Source of the DNA: Plectonema cf. radiosum LEGE 06105 | GTDB taxonomy: Bacteria > Cyanobacteriota > Cyanobacteriia > Cyanobacteriales > Nostocaceae | Reading direction: 5' to 3' | Assembly (NCBI RefSeq): GCF_015207665.1 | Contig: NZ_JADEWL010000016.1 | Coordinates: 23,209 to 87,208 of the forward strand | Length of the DNA stretch: 64,000 bases | Notes under the pieces: model-generated | Told to the model about the DNA's origin: nothing | Databases searched by the model: none | The model's input: the letters and a program-made list of their open reading frames with translations, nothing else | In this document: positions 36,174-45,063 of the stretch, one piece after another | Position numbering within the stretch: the first letter of the stretch is position 1 | Layout of the letters: each line of letters opens with the position of its first letter | Position numbers and translations under genes: made by a program

Positions 36174-36510
36174 AATCTCCTTCCTTGCCTCTTTATATCT
36201 CAAACGCTCAACAAAACGAGACGCACTCATAGGGGTATTTTTCCTACTTCCGTCTTTACAAGCGAGTTAACTGTCTACTTATTGTTAGCTGCTATATAAA
36301 AACGAACGACTCATATTTCTGTATCTATTGTAACGGTTTTTCTGCAAAGTTAGGGTATCGTAACAAAAATTTTGATTTTCTTTAGAATTTCAAGTTTGGT
36401 AAAGAAGTCGAGTTTTGATGAGATTTGTAAGAGTGTTGCAGGTATTTATACTAAAAAACCCGACTTCTTACCCCAGGTAAAATCCTAGAAGTCGGGTTTT
36501 TAGAAAAAAA
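36174..36510. other. Spacer holding moeA terminator-like repeats
   Basis: 337 bases between moeA and the DUF4278 gene. It contains a lone degenerate copy (36404-36415) and one inverted pair of the AGAAGTCGGGTTTTT family. The remainder is AT-rich and should include the DUF4278 promoter. No ORF with coding character. Confidence 0.55.
36454..36501 (-). terminator. Hairpin terminator of moeA made from a dispersed repeat
   Basis: AAAAACCCGACTTCT (36454-36468) pairs perfectly with AGAAGTCGGGTTTTT (36487-36501) across an 18-base loop, starting 9 bases beyond the moeA stop. A strong 15-base stem with a T-tract on either strand fits an intrinsic terminator. Confidence 0.7.
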
Positions 36511-37743
36511 TCAAACTTGTAAAACCCATATCTCTTCGCCAACATTAACTGATAATTTTCCCACTTCTAAAACAGCGAAAGCATTGGTTTGAGCCAAATC
36601 AATCAAATTACCAGAACTTTTATTCCCACCTGCAACGCTAAATTGGTAAACCCCATCAACTAAATTTAACTTTCCCCAAATATAAGTTTCGCGCTTACCA
36701 TTAGAACTTAAATTTTGACGAATTTGAGCTTTTATAAATGTAGGTTTCCAGCCTTCCACAATTCCGGAAAGTTTCTTAATTACTGGTTGTACAAAACGTA
36801 AATAACTTACCAAAGCTGAAACCGGATTTCCTGGTAAACCGAAATATATTGGACTATTAGATATGGGAAATGTAGCAACAGTTAAAGGTTTACCTGGTTG
36901 CATCGCTACAGCGCGTACTTTAATTTCTCCTTCCAAAGATGCTAAAATTTGCTCAACGTAATCATAATCTCCCACCGAAACACCACCGGAAGAAAGCACT
37001 AAATCCGCTTTACTAATAGCTTGGGAAATAGCTTGTTTAAGCGCTTCGGGTTCATCTTTAATAATTCCTAACATCAAAGGTTCGCCTCCAGATTGTTTTA
37101 CCAAAGCGGCTAAAGCATACTGATTAGAATCTACAATTTGTCCAACTTGCAATTTTTCATCGGGTGTGACTAATTCGTTACCAGTAGATAAAATCGCTAC
37201 ACGGGGACGACGATAAACATTTAACTTTGTACATTGTGATGCAGCTAAAATAGCTATTTCCGGAGGATTTAGTTTAATTCCTGCTGGTAATAATTCGGTT
37301 CCAGCTTGGTAATAAGCACCACGATATCTGACAAATTCTTGGGGTTTTGGTGCTGCAAGGATGAAGACTTGATTTGCTTCACGACGGGTGTTTTCTTGCA
37401 TTACTACAGTATCTGCACCTTTGGGCATTACTGCACCAGTGAAAATCCGCGCAGCTTGTCCCGATTGAATGTTAGATTGGGGTTGATAGCCTGCGGGAAT
37501 ATCCTCAACAAGTTTTAAAACCGCTGGCTTTTCCTCACTAGCTTGTTTTACATCTTGATAAATTACCGCGTAACCATCCATTGCTGAGTTATCCCAGTGA
37601 GGAAAGTCGAGTTTACTGGTAACGGGTGAAGCGAGAATACGTCCAGTCGCTGTGAATAAATCGACGGTTTCGATATCTTGTTGATTATTTAAGGGTTTAG
37701 CTAAATTAAATATAATATTTTCTGCTTCTTTTACTGACAGCAT
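36511..37743 (-). CDS. moeA: Molybdopterin molybdenumtransferase
   Basis: Inserts molybdate into adenylylated molybdopterin, the last step of molybdenum cofactor synthesis. 410 residues, full length. Seen: DFPHWDNSAMDGYA near residue 45, the RIFTGAVMPKGADTVV segment, the MoaB-like domain with LSTGNELV and SSGGVSVGDYDY, MQPGKPLTVA and GLPGNPVSALVSY, then the C-terminal beta-barrel. Stand-alone gene ending at a repeat-derived hairpin. Expected users of the cofactor (such as nitrate reductase) are not in the window. Confidence 0.96.
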   Translation of the reverse strand: MLSVKEAENIIFNLAKPLNNQQDIETVDLFTATGRILASPVTSKLDFPHWDNSAMDGYAVIYQDVKQASEEKPAVLKLVEDIPAGYQPQSNIQSGQAARIFTGAVMPKGADTVVMQENTRREANQVFILAAPKPQEFVRYRGAYYQAGTELLPAGIKLNPPEIAILAASQCTKLNVYRRPRVAILSTGNELVTPDEKLQVGQIVDSNQYALAALVKQSGGEPLMLGIIKDEPEALKQAISQAISKADLVLSSGGVSVGDYDYVEQILASLEGEIKVRAVAMQPGKPLTVATFPISNSPIYFGLPGNPVSALVSYLRFVQPVIKKLSGIVEGWKPTFIKAQIRQNLSSNGKRETYIWGKLNLVDGVYQFSVAGGNKSSGNLIDLAQTNAFAVLEVGKLSVNVGEEIWVLQV

Positions 37744-37989
37744 TGTAATTAGCTCCTATTTTTATTAACTAATTTTTTTTTCAATTTGTAACTATTTAAT
37801 AAAACACGAATAATATTTTTTTAAATTAATTAGCCAATGATTTATTTTATTTCAATTAAGCATTATTGAAGAGTTATTAAAGATTAATCTTTGTGCTGTA
37901 TAACTTACTGATACAGCTAAAGTTAAGGGTAAACACTCAAGCAGATACTTACAGAACTTAAGTAAAAATAACATATAAAACTTATTAAT

Positions 37990-38490
37990 ATGATGAATAT
38001 GAAAAGTAAAGCTTTAGCATACGTTTTTTGGCTGCTATGTGTTTTTAGTTTATGCGGCGCTCAACGTTTGTATTGTAAAAGGTATATTAGTGGCATTGTT
38101 TATTTATTGACTTTTGGATTTTTCGGCATAGGACAAATTATCGATTTGTTTACTCTACCAACAATGGTGGATGAAGAAAATCTCAAATATCAAGCACTAT
38201 ACGGTTATCAAAATTTTTATCATGGCGCTAATCCACCAGTTACTATAAATATTGACAATCCGAGAAATCATGTACATCAAAATACTCAAAGCACAAAGGT
38301 ATCAGATACCATAATAATTTTGCAAACAGCAAAGAAGAATGGGGGGATAGTGTCTCTATCAGATTGTGTGATTGCGACTGGTAAAGAAACAGCACAAGTT
38401 AAGCATACTCTTGAAAAGATGTGTAAAGATAATTTGCTAGAAATTACAAATCGTCCTGATTCAGGAGCTATAGTTTATAAGTTGCTGTAG
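37990..38490 (+). CDS. TM2-domain membrane protein with C-terminal winged-helix-like domain
   Basis: 166 residues. Residues 6-55 form a TM2 domain: two hydrophobic helices around GAQRLYCKRYISGIVYLLTFGFFGIGQIIDL. After a polar linker (VTINIDNPRNHVHQN), the last 65 residues (ILQTAKKNGGIVSLSDCVIATGKETAQVKHTLEKM) read like a helix-turn-helix/winged-helix. The combination suggests a membrane-tethered regulator, but that is inference. ATG codons at 37990, 37993 and 37999 are all possible starts. Monocistronic. Confidence 0.7.
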   Translation: MMNMKSKALAYVFWLLCVFSLCGAQRLYCKRYISGIVYLLTFGFFGIGQIIDLFTLPTMVDEENLKYQALYGYQNFYHGANPPVTINIDNPRNHVHQNTQSTKVSDTIIILQTAKKNGGIVSLSDCVIATGKETAQVKHTLEKMCKDNLLEITNRPDSGAIVYKLL

Positions 38491-38978
38491 TACTCGATCA
38501 AGCCAAAAATGCCGGGTGGATTCAGGGAGTAATCAGTAGTGAGTAGTAAATCAAGTAAACCCCAGACAAAGTTCCCTTGGTAGACTACTAATTCAAGTTT
38601 AAAATAATGGGAATAAGATACTCGCACTAGCTAATTGAGATAAATGATTTTTTTTAATCTTCAGGAATAGCCGCTTCGGAACCGCACCAAAAAGCGTGAA
38701 TGTCACAATTGGTATATGCTGCGTGATGCTACAAGTCTTATTTTTAGGTTCAAATTATCTATACATAGGATTGTGAGAATCTAGCACTCATTACCGCCTT
38801 AAAGCTGATCTGTTATACTTAGGGGTGGTTCCTGCTTACAGTTTGAACGCGTATCGCAATCAAAGAATCTCGTCTTGGAGAATTCACGTCTGAATAGAGT
38901 TGAAATTGTGAGACGTGGTGTGAGAGAATAAATATTTGTGTTATTATCTGCTGGCTTAGATTGTTGGTGTGAATTATT
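38491..38978. other. Upstream region of the ribosomal protein operon
   Basis: 488 bases. A possible -10 is TATACT near 38814 with TTAAAG about 17 bases upstream. The long leader (over 150 bases) could carry translational control, as is frequent for ribosomal protein genes, but I find no convincing paired structure. No ORF is supported. Confidence 0.4.
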
Positions 38979-39173
38979 ATGGCTAAAAATAAAGGTGTCC
39001 GTATAATAGTGACATTAGAATGTACAGAATGTCGTACTAACGCCAACAAGCGTTCGCCTGGTGTTTCTCGTTATACGACTACAAAAAATCGTCGCAATAC
39101 AACTAATCGTTTAGAACTCAAAAAGTTCTGTACTCATTGCAACACACATACAGTTCACAAGGAAATTAAGTAA
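38979..39173 (+). CDS. rpmG: Large-subunit ribosomal protein bL33
   Basis: 64 residues of the 50S subunit. Opening [18 protein letters not shown] and the later [18 protein letters not shown] carry the two Cys pairs of the zinc-binding form of L33, so this is the C+ type. It is followed two bases later by rpsR. The rpmG-rpsR pairing is conserved in cyanobacteria and plastids. Confidence 0.98.
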   Translation: MAKNKGVRIIVTLECTECRTNANKRSPGVSRYTTTKNRRNTTNRLELKKFCTHCNTHTVHKEIK

Positions 39174-39175
39174 AA

Positions 39176-39391
39176 ATGGCTTATTATCGTCGTCGTCTGT
39201 CTCCGATCAAACCCGGAGAACCAATAGATTATAAAGACGTTGATTTATTGCGTAAATTTGTGACCGAACGGGGGAAAATACTTCCACGTAGGATTACAGG
39301 ATTGACCACTCAGCAACAGCGAGATTTGACTGCATCAATCAAACGCGCTCGAATTCTGGCTTTATTACCTTTTGTGAATGCCGAAGCTTAA
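39176..39391 (+). CDS. rpsR: Small-subunit ribosomal protein bS18
   Basis: 71 residues of the 30S platform. Conserved ribosomal S18 core: [27 protein letters not shown] and [20 protein letters not shown]. It starts two bases after rpmG with AAGGA overlapping that gene's end, so translation is probably coupled. Confidence 0.98.
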   Translation: MAYYRRRLSPIKPGEPIDYKDVDLLRKFVTERGKILPRRITGLTTQQQRDLTASIKRARILALLPFVNAEA

Positions 39392-39601
39392 ATTCAGGAT
39401 TTCGAGGACATAGTGTTGCGATAAAATTGGTTGAAGCAAATGTCCGGGATTTTAGATTTTCGATTATCCATATATAGCTTTATTTAATATGGATTCCAAA
39501 ATCTAAAATCAATTTTTGTATTGAAGATGATTTGATTTTGGGATTTGATGTTGGATAATCCAAAATCTGGAAACTGAAATTTTGAATGAATAACAAAGCT
39601 T

Positions 39602-41647
39602 GTGGAAAAGGGGACGCTGGTAGAATTTAGGAATCAAGGCGATCGCCGTCTGGGTGTTGTAGATCGTCCAGATGGAAAAAGCCGTTGGATTGTGGTAGAT
39701 CAACTTGGACAATCCAGCAGTCTTGCACCGAGACAATTCACCTATGAAGTTGTCGGACAAACCTACAAGCTTTCAGAGATACCGGATTTTCTGCAACAGG
39801 TAGAGTCGTATTTAGATCCTTCAAGTTTAGAGGTGGCTTGGGAATTACTGGTGGAGGATGGTACGTCCGTAACTCCTAAAGAAATGGCGAATTTGCTGTT
39901 TTCTCAAACAGAACCAGCTCAAGTTTATGCGGCTCACTGCTTGTTATCGGATGACAAAATTTATTTTAAGCAAAAAGGCGATAGTTACGAACCGCGAAGC
40001 GCGGCGGCTGTTGCAGAACGTAAGCACCAGTTAGAAGTAGAAGCGCTTAAAGCGAAGGGACAGCAAGAATTTTTAGCACGAGTAGAACAAGCGCTTGGTG
40101 GTGAAGCTGTAGAATGGCAAAAGTACGATCGCCATAGAATTGAAGCCTTGGAAAAATATGCAGCGTTACTCGCTGACGTAATCCGAGATAAAGTAAATTA
40201 CGATTCCTTGGCTCGTGCTTATCCCCCACCCGCACAAGTATTAGAAACGATGACGATGCTCGAACGCACTGCAACTCCTCAAGGAGCGTTTCAATTGCTC
40301 GTTGATTTGGGTTGGTGGAGTCCCCATGAAAACTATTTTCTCCGTCGTTCCTCAATTTTGGTTCAATTCCCTAGTAAGGTAATAGATGTGGCGCATCAAC
40401 GCTTGAATAGTCCTCCCCCAGATCCAGACCAAAACCGTTTGGATTTAACTCATCTTAAGGTCTATACGATTGATGATGAAACGACTAGAGAAATAGATGA
40501 TGGTTTAAGTTGGGAAATGCTTCCGGACAATCGAGAAAAGCTGTGGGTACATATTGCAGATCCGACACGATGGCTGGTACCGGAAGATGAGTTGGATTTG
40601 GATGCGAGGAAGCGTGGTAGCACGGTTTATTTGCCTACTGGAATGATTCCGATGTTTCCGGAAATCTTAGCAACTGGACCGATGAGTCTGGTACAAGGAG
40701 AAATTTGCTGTGCCTTGAGTTTCGGAATTATTTTAGATGAAACTGGTGGGGTAGAAGATTACAGCATTCATGCCAGTTTAATCAAAACAACTTATCGTCT
40801 GACTTATGAAGATGTCAACGATATTTTAGAATCTGGGATACCCCAAGAACCAGAAATTGCAGCCCTGGGGAAATGGGCAAAGATACGCAAAACTTGGCGA
40901 TACAAACAAGGAGCCATCAGCATAAGTATGCCGGAGGCTACAATTAAAGTTAAAGATGATGAAGTTAATATCGAATTATTAGATGATTCACCTTCGCGAC
41001 AACTAGTAGCCGAAATGATGATTCTTGCTGGTGAAGTTGCGGCTCGTTATGGTAAAACTCATAATATTCCTTTACCATTTCGCGGTCAGCCGCAGCCAGA
41101 ATTACCACCGTCCGAGGAATTGTTATTACTACCGGCGGGTTTTGTGCGTGCTTGTGCCATGCGTCGCTGTATGCCAAAGAGTGAAATGAGCATTAGTCCA
41201 TTGCGTCATGCGGGTTTGGGGTTAGAGACTTATACACAAGCGACTTCTCCGATTCGGCGTTACAGTGACTTGCTTACTCACTTTCAAATCAAGGCTCACC
41301 TCAGAGGAGAAACTCCACCTTTCAGCGCCGACCAACTCAAAGAAGTAATGATGAATGTTACAAGTATTACTCAGGAAGTTGTAATGGTGGAGCGACAAAC
41401 TAACAGATATTGGGCATTAGAATACTTGCGTCGTCATGTAGATAAAGCGTGGGATACAACAGTTTTAATGTGGTTAAGAGAAGATAGTAATTTAGCACTT
41501 ATTTTGTTAGAAGATTTAGGTTTGCAATTACCCATGTTCTTTAAACGCGCTGTAGATTTAGGCGAAGAAATATTAGTTAAAGTTATTCACGCAGACCCTC
41601 AAAAAGATGAAATCAAGTTCCAAGAGATTATTTATCAAGAAGTTTAA
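39602..41647 (+). CDS. RNase II/R family 3'-5' exoribonuclease
   Basis: 681 residues from GTG 39602. The catalytic RNB domain is clear: DDETTREIDDGLSWE with the metal-binding aspartates, HIADPTRWL, and SPIRRYSDLLTH near the C-terminal end. The N-terminal part holds a KOW/cold-shock-like fold (MEKGTLVEFRNQGDRRLGVV). The C-terminal S1-like piece is short. It is shorter than typical RNase R and fits the cyanobacterial/plastid RNase II-like type, which trims rRNA and mRNA ends. It follows rpsR by 210 bases on the same strand. Confidence 0.93.
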   Translation: MEKGTLVEFRNQGDRRLGVVDRPDGKSRWIVVDQLGQSSSLAPRQFTYEVVGQTYKLSEIPDFLQQVESYLDPSSLEVAWELLVEDGTSVTPKEMANLLFSQTEPAQVYAAHCLLSDDKIYFKQKGDSYEPRSAAAVAERKHQLEVEALKAKGQQEFLARVEQALGGEAVEWQKYDRHRIEALEKYAALLADVIRDKVNYDSLARAYPPPAQVLETMTMLERTATPQGAFQLLVDLGWWSPHENYFLRRSSILVQFPSKVIDVAHQRLNSPPPDPDQNRLDLTHLKVYTIDDETTREIDDGLSWEMLPDNREKLWVHIADPTRWLVPEDELDLDARKRGSTVYLPTGMIPMFPEILATGPMSLVQGEICCALSFGIILDETGGVEDYSIHASLIKTTYRLTYEDVNDILESGIPQEPEIAALGKWAKIRKTWRYKQGAISISMPEATIKVKDDEVNIELLDDSPSRQLVAEMMILAGEVAARYGKTHNIPLPFRGQPQPELPPSEELLLLPAGFVRACAMRRCMPKSEMSISPLRHAGLGLETYTQATSPIRRYSDLLTHFQIKAHLRGETPPFSADQLKEVMMNVTSITQEVVMVERQTNRYWALEYLRRHVDKAWDTTVLMWLREDSNLALILLEDLGLQLPMFFKRAVDLGEEILVKVIHADPQKDEIKFQEIIYQEV

Positions 41648-41691
41648 TTGCACCGAAGGGCATGGGAGATTGGATACTTAATAATTGTTTT

Positions 41692-42546
41692 ATGAATAAA
41701 ATTATCATCTTTGATACAACCATGCGGGATGGGGAGTTAAAGCCTGGTATAAAATTCAGTTTACACGAAAAAATTTCCATTTCTCAACTGTTAGAAGAAA
41801 TGGGAGTTGATGTAATTGAAGTTGGTTATCCAGCAAATTCGCCTAGTAATTTTGAGCAAGTATTGCAGATATCTAAAATAATTACTAATTCTACTATTTG
41901 CGGATTAGCAGGTGCAAATAAAGAAGAAATTATTGCTGTTGCTCAAGCGATTAAGCCAGCTAAAAGAGGCAGAATTCATACTTATAATAATGTGAATTTA
42001 AGGAATAAAGAAAAACTACGATTAGAGCAAGAATTAGAAAGTATTAAAGATAATGTATCTTTAGCGCGACAGCACTGTGGAGAAGTCGAGTGGAGTGCTT
42101 TTGATGCATCTAGAAGCGAACCAGATTTTTTATGTAAAGCCATTGAAACGGCAATAAATAGTGGTGCGACAACTGTTAATATTCCCGATAGCTTGGGTTT
42201 GGCATCATCTGAAGAGTTTTCCCAACTTTTACAAATGATTTTTAATCGAATACCAAATATAAATAAAGTAGTTGTTTCGGTTCATTGTCATAACGATTTA
42301 GGTAAAGCAGTACAAAACTCTATGATTTCTTTAAATTATGGTGTTAGACAAATCGAATGTGCGATTAACGGTTTAGGTGCGAGAAAAGGTAATGCAGATT
42401 TAGAAGCGATTGTAGGAGAAGCTGTAAATTTAGAAGATTATCAAATTGATATTAAGACTTCCTTAATCAGTAAAACTTCAAATTTGGTTGCTGAGATAAC
42501 TGGAATTAAACCAGCAAACAGTTATCAGTTATCAATTGATAACTGA
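41692..42546 (+). CDS. Stand-alone DRE-TIM metallolyase, isopropylmalate/homocitrate-synthase-like
   Basis: 284 residues from ATG 41692 (the start at 41662 would add ten). The (beta/alpha)8 catalytic domain of the LeuA/NifV class: FDTTMRDGELKPG (family usually DGEQSPG), IHTYNNVN, WSAFDASRSEPDFL, NIPDSLG and the metal-binding VHCHNDLG. The LeuA C-terminal regulatory domain is absent, so the protein is about half the length of LeuA and somewhat shorter than NifV. The product is unknown: a 2-alkylmalate synthase for a minor pathway, or an HMG-CoA-lyase-like enzyme. Its last residues (YQLSIDN) are encoded by a palindromic repeat. Confidence 0.85.
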   Translation: MNKIIIFDTTMRDGELKPGIKFSLHEKISISQLLEEMGVDVIEVGYPANSPSNFEQVLQISKIITNSTICGLAGANKEEIIAVAQAIKPAKRGRIHTYNNVNLRNKEKLRLEQELESIKDNVSLARQHCGEVEWSAFDASRSEPDFLCKAIETAINSGATTVNIPDSLGLASSEEFSQLLQMIFNRIPNINKVVVSVHCHNDLGKAVQNSMISLNYGVRQIECAINGLGARKGNADLEAIVGEAVNLEDYQIDIKTSLISKTSNLVAEITGIKPANSYQLSIDN

Positions 42547-42549
42547 TAA
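42522..42549. terminator. Perfect 28-base palindrome between convergent genes
   Basis: TTATCAGTTATCAA followed by its exact reverse complement, covering the last seven codons and stop of the LeuA-like gene and reaching two bases from the stop of the KaiB-domain gene. It could end transcription from both sides as a cruciform or hairpin, and it is built from the same ttatcagtta words as the short repeats elsewhere. Confidence 0.65.
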
Positions 42550-42550
42550 T

Positions 42551-43324
42551 TCAATTAGAATAATTCGATTTATTTAAAATACCCAGCATTTGCAAAATTC
42601 GCTCTGTGCTGTTCATATCTCCAACAATTCGTCGCGTTGGTTTGGGTAAAAGTTTAACCAAAGTAGGAGTTGCACTAACTTGATGAATTTCTGCTTGTTC
42701 GGGATGAGTTAATACATCAATTACTTTAAGAGTATAAGGGCTTCCCAAATATTTTTCTAATAATTCATGGAGACTTTGCAGCGTATTTTCTGTATTAGGA
42801 GTATGTCCTGCAACAAATAAACGGAGAATATAAGGTTGCGTTTGAGGTGACATTTGTTGTACAACTGATAAAGTTTGAGAATCAACAGTTGATTTTTCGG
42901 ATATTTCTAAACGTACAATTAAATCATGATTTTCCCATAGCACTTCAAAGGTCGAACGGTAAGTTGCTAATGTCATGCTATCGCATAATCCTTCATGCCA
43001 AGGAGTTTTTTGCCAGGCTAAATTCCCAGTATTAAAGATAGCATTCAACAAAGCTTGATGGCGCATTACTGCCGGATAAGCTTCTGCAAAGGTTTTGACT
43101 TTTCCAGAGCGTGGATCTAGCCAGTGGTCAATGGTGGCTGTATATAATGGTACCAAAAAATGAGGTGGTTCTGGTAAATCTAGAATCGACTGTAAAGCGC
43201 TACATAAATGTGAATGCCATCGACCTTTTTTGCTGGAGTCGATGCAGTAAATCAAATCACCTCCAGGTGTAAATAATGCGATTCCTTTGAACAACTCTGG
43301 TAAAGGTGATTTGTTTGGATTCAA
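42551..43324 (-). CDS. KaiB-domain fusion protein
   Basis: 257 residues from TTG 43324; no ATG lies near, so the start is uncertain. The C-terminal 90 residues match KaiB: YILRLFVAGHTPNTENTLQSLHELLEKYL, TLKVIDVLTHPEQAE, then SATPTLVKLLPKPTRRIVGD. The N-terminal 150 residues (ELFKGIALFTPGGDLIYCID, WLDPRSGKVKTFAEAYPAVMRHQ) are unrelated to KaiB and I do not recognise them. KaiB itself is about 100 residues and binds KaiC in the circadian clock; SasA also carries a KaiB-like domain, but at its N-terminus. Whether this fusion touches the clock is unknown. It lies 169 bases downstream of pilT on the same strand. Confidence 0.85.
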   Translation of the reverse strand: MNPNKSPLPELFKGIALFTPGGDLIYCIDSSKKGRWHSHLCSALQSILDLPEPPHFLVPLYTATIDHWLDPRSGKVKTFAEAYPAVMRHQALLNAIFNTGNLAWQKTPWHEGLCDSMTLATYRSTFEVLWENHDLIVRLEISEKSTVDSQTLSVVQQMSPQTQPYILRLFVAGHTPNTENTLQSLHELLEKYLGSPYTLKVIDVLTHPEQAEIHQVSATPTLVKLLPKPTRRIVGDMNSTERILQMLGILNKSNYSN

Positions 43325-43375
43325 TGGCTTATGGGATTTTAGATTTTAGATTTTGGATTGAAAGAGTTAGGAGTT

Positions 43376-43404
43376 GTAGAGACGTAGCAATACTACGTCT
43401 GTAC
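43376..43404. repeat. Palindromic repeat related to TGTAGAGACG
   Basis: GTAGAGACGTAG (43376-43387) pairs with CTACGTCTGTAC (43393-43404) with one mismatch. A decayed ATTACCC heptamer array follows near 43460-43487, ending within a few bases of the pilT stop. Confidence 0.7.
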
Positions 43405-43493
43405 CGGAGTTAAGAGTTAGAAATTATAAATATTAAGTATTAAGTCTTTATTTATTATTCAATGCCCTATTACCCATTACCCATTCCCTAAAT

Positions 43494-44777
43494 TTATACT
43501 CTACCTCGAAGCATCTGCGCCATCTCGTTAGGAGTTGGTGACATTTCTAATGCAATTTCTTCTGTAATTTGACCCTCTTGGTAAAGATTGAATAAAGACT
43601 GATTCATGGTAATCATGCCGTCGAAACTGGCTTGTTTCATCAATTCAGTCATTTCATCGTATTTGGAGTCTTTAATCCAGTCTTTGACGGCTTCGGTATT
43701 AATTAGAATATCGTGAAAAGCTGCCCGTTTGCCATCTGTCGTGCGACACAAACCTTGAGAAATCACTGCGACTAAAGATTCCGAAATTGCGACTCGCATT
43801 GGATCTTGTTCTTCACCAGGGAAAAGATTAAGAATCCTTTCAATGGTCTTGACAGCGCTGTTGGTGTGGAGGGTTCCCATTACCAAGTGACCAGTTTGAG
43901 CAGCTTTTAGCGCCGTATTCACCGTTTCTCTATCCCGCATTTCCCCTACCAGAATTAAATCTGGATCTTCTCGTAAAGCTGCTTTCAAAGCGTTGTCAAA
44001 TTTGCGGGTATGCATTCCGACTTCCCGCTGCTTAATCAGGGATTTTCGACTTTGATGCACGAATTCAACTGGATCTTCGATGGTAATAATATGTTTAGCC
44101 ATCTCCCGATTGATGTAGTCAATCATTGCTGCCATTGTGGTGGATTTACCCGAACCAGTGGGACCTGTGACTAAAATCAAACCTTTATGGTAATGACAAA
44201 TATCCCGAAAAACTGGAGGTAGTTTCAACTGTTCCATTGTCAATATTTTGACTGGGATTAATCGTAGTACCATGGCATAGCCTCTGAGAGAATCAAATAT
44301 ATTGATTCGGACTCTGGCAAAATCGAACTGAGTGGCTCCATCAAAATCTAAAGTTTCTTGAAAACGCTTGATTTCTTCTTCTGTAAGAATATCGTGCAAC
44401 CAACTCATAAAAGTTTCTTTATCTGTTTGGGGATAATTGGTTGTGTCTATTTCTCCTCGGTTGCGAAAGCGTGGTACTTCACCTACTCCCAAGTGAATAT
44501 CGGAAAACCCTTTTTCGTGAGCTTCTTTAATTAACTGCTCAAAAGTTGGCTGCAAACTGTTTTTACTGACTGTATTTGCAGCTGGTGGTGGTGTCCCCGG
44601 ACGATGAGCAGCAGGATTAACTAAACCACGGCTACCATTAGGCATTTCTATAGTTTGAGTCGATTGGCGTTGAGTACTCAATGTTGATGATGCTGGTGGC
44701 GGTGGTGGTGGCATTGGGGGCGCGCCACGTTGTGCGGTAGAATTAGAAACTGGCGGATGTTGTTGTGATTGTGTCAT
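43494..44777 (-). CDS. pilT: Type IV pilus retraction ATPase
   Basis: 427 residues. Hexameric motor that depolymerises type IV pili, driving twitching and DNA uptake. Core motifs: Walker A GPTGSGKST, Asp box, Walker B DLILVGEMRD, the His box GHLVMGTLHTNSA, and the C-terminal EMAQMLRG. The first 80 residues are an added Pro-rich linker (GAPPMPPPPPPASS), longer than in E. coli-type PilT but usual for cyanobacteria. pilB and pilC are not adjacent. In filamentous strains this would serve hormogonium motility; that is inference. Confidence 0.95.
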   Translation of the reverse strand: MTQSQQHPPVSNSTAQRGAPPMPPPPPPASSTLSTQRQSTQTIEMPNGSRGLVNPAAHRPGTPPPAANTVSKNSLQPTFEQLIKEAHEKGFSDIHLGVGEVPRFRNRGEIDTTNYPQTDKETFMSWLHDILTEEEIKRFQETLDFDGATQFDFARVRINIFDSLRGYAMVLRLIPVKILTMEQLKLPPVFRDICHYHKGLILVTGPTGSGKSTTMAAMIDYINREMAKHIITIEDPVEFVHQSRKSLIKQREVGMHTRKFDNALKAALREDPDLILVGEMRDRETVNTALKAAQTGHLVMGTLHTNSAVKTIERILNLFPGEEQDPMRVAISESLVAVISQGLCRTTDGKRAAFHDILINTEAVKDWIKDSKYDEMTELMKQASFDGMITMNQSLFNLYQEGQITEEIALEMSPTPNEMAQMLRGRV

Positions 44778-45063
44778 ATATCCTCGGTGATATTAAAATC
44801 AGTTTTGATTGGTTGCAGGGTTCCACTTCTTGCGGTCACGTTAAGTATTTGCCAAAAAATAAAATTGAGTACAAAATTATTTTTTCTCAATCACTTACTT
44901 GTATTACTTTTTCAATTGATTAAGGGATAACAATTAGCGATATAATTTTTTACCCGATATAAACACATTTAACACGCTTATGTTCTCAAACAAGTACAGT
45001 ATAAAAACGTATATAAAAGATATAAAATAATACTTCCAATATTAAATAGCGATCAATTTACTC
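44778..45063. other. Upstream region of pilT
   Basis: AT-rich spacer that should contain the pilT promoter. No array or ORF. The structured element described next begins at its right edge. Confidence 0.4.

Noticed and set aside
38819..39049. 76-codon minus-strand frame over the rpmG start
   Set aside because: It overlaps rpmG and its leader and has no recognisable protein features.
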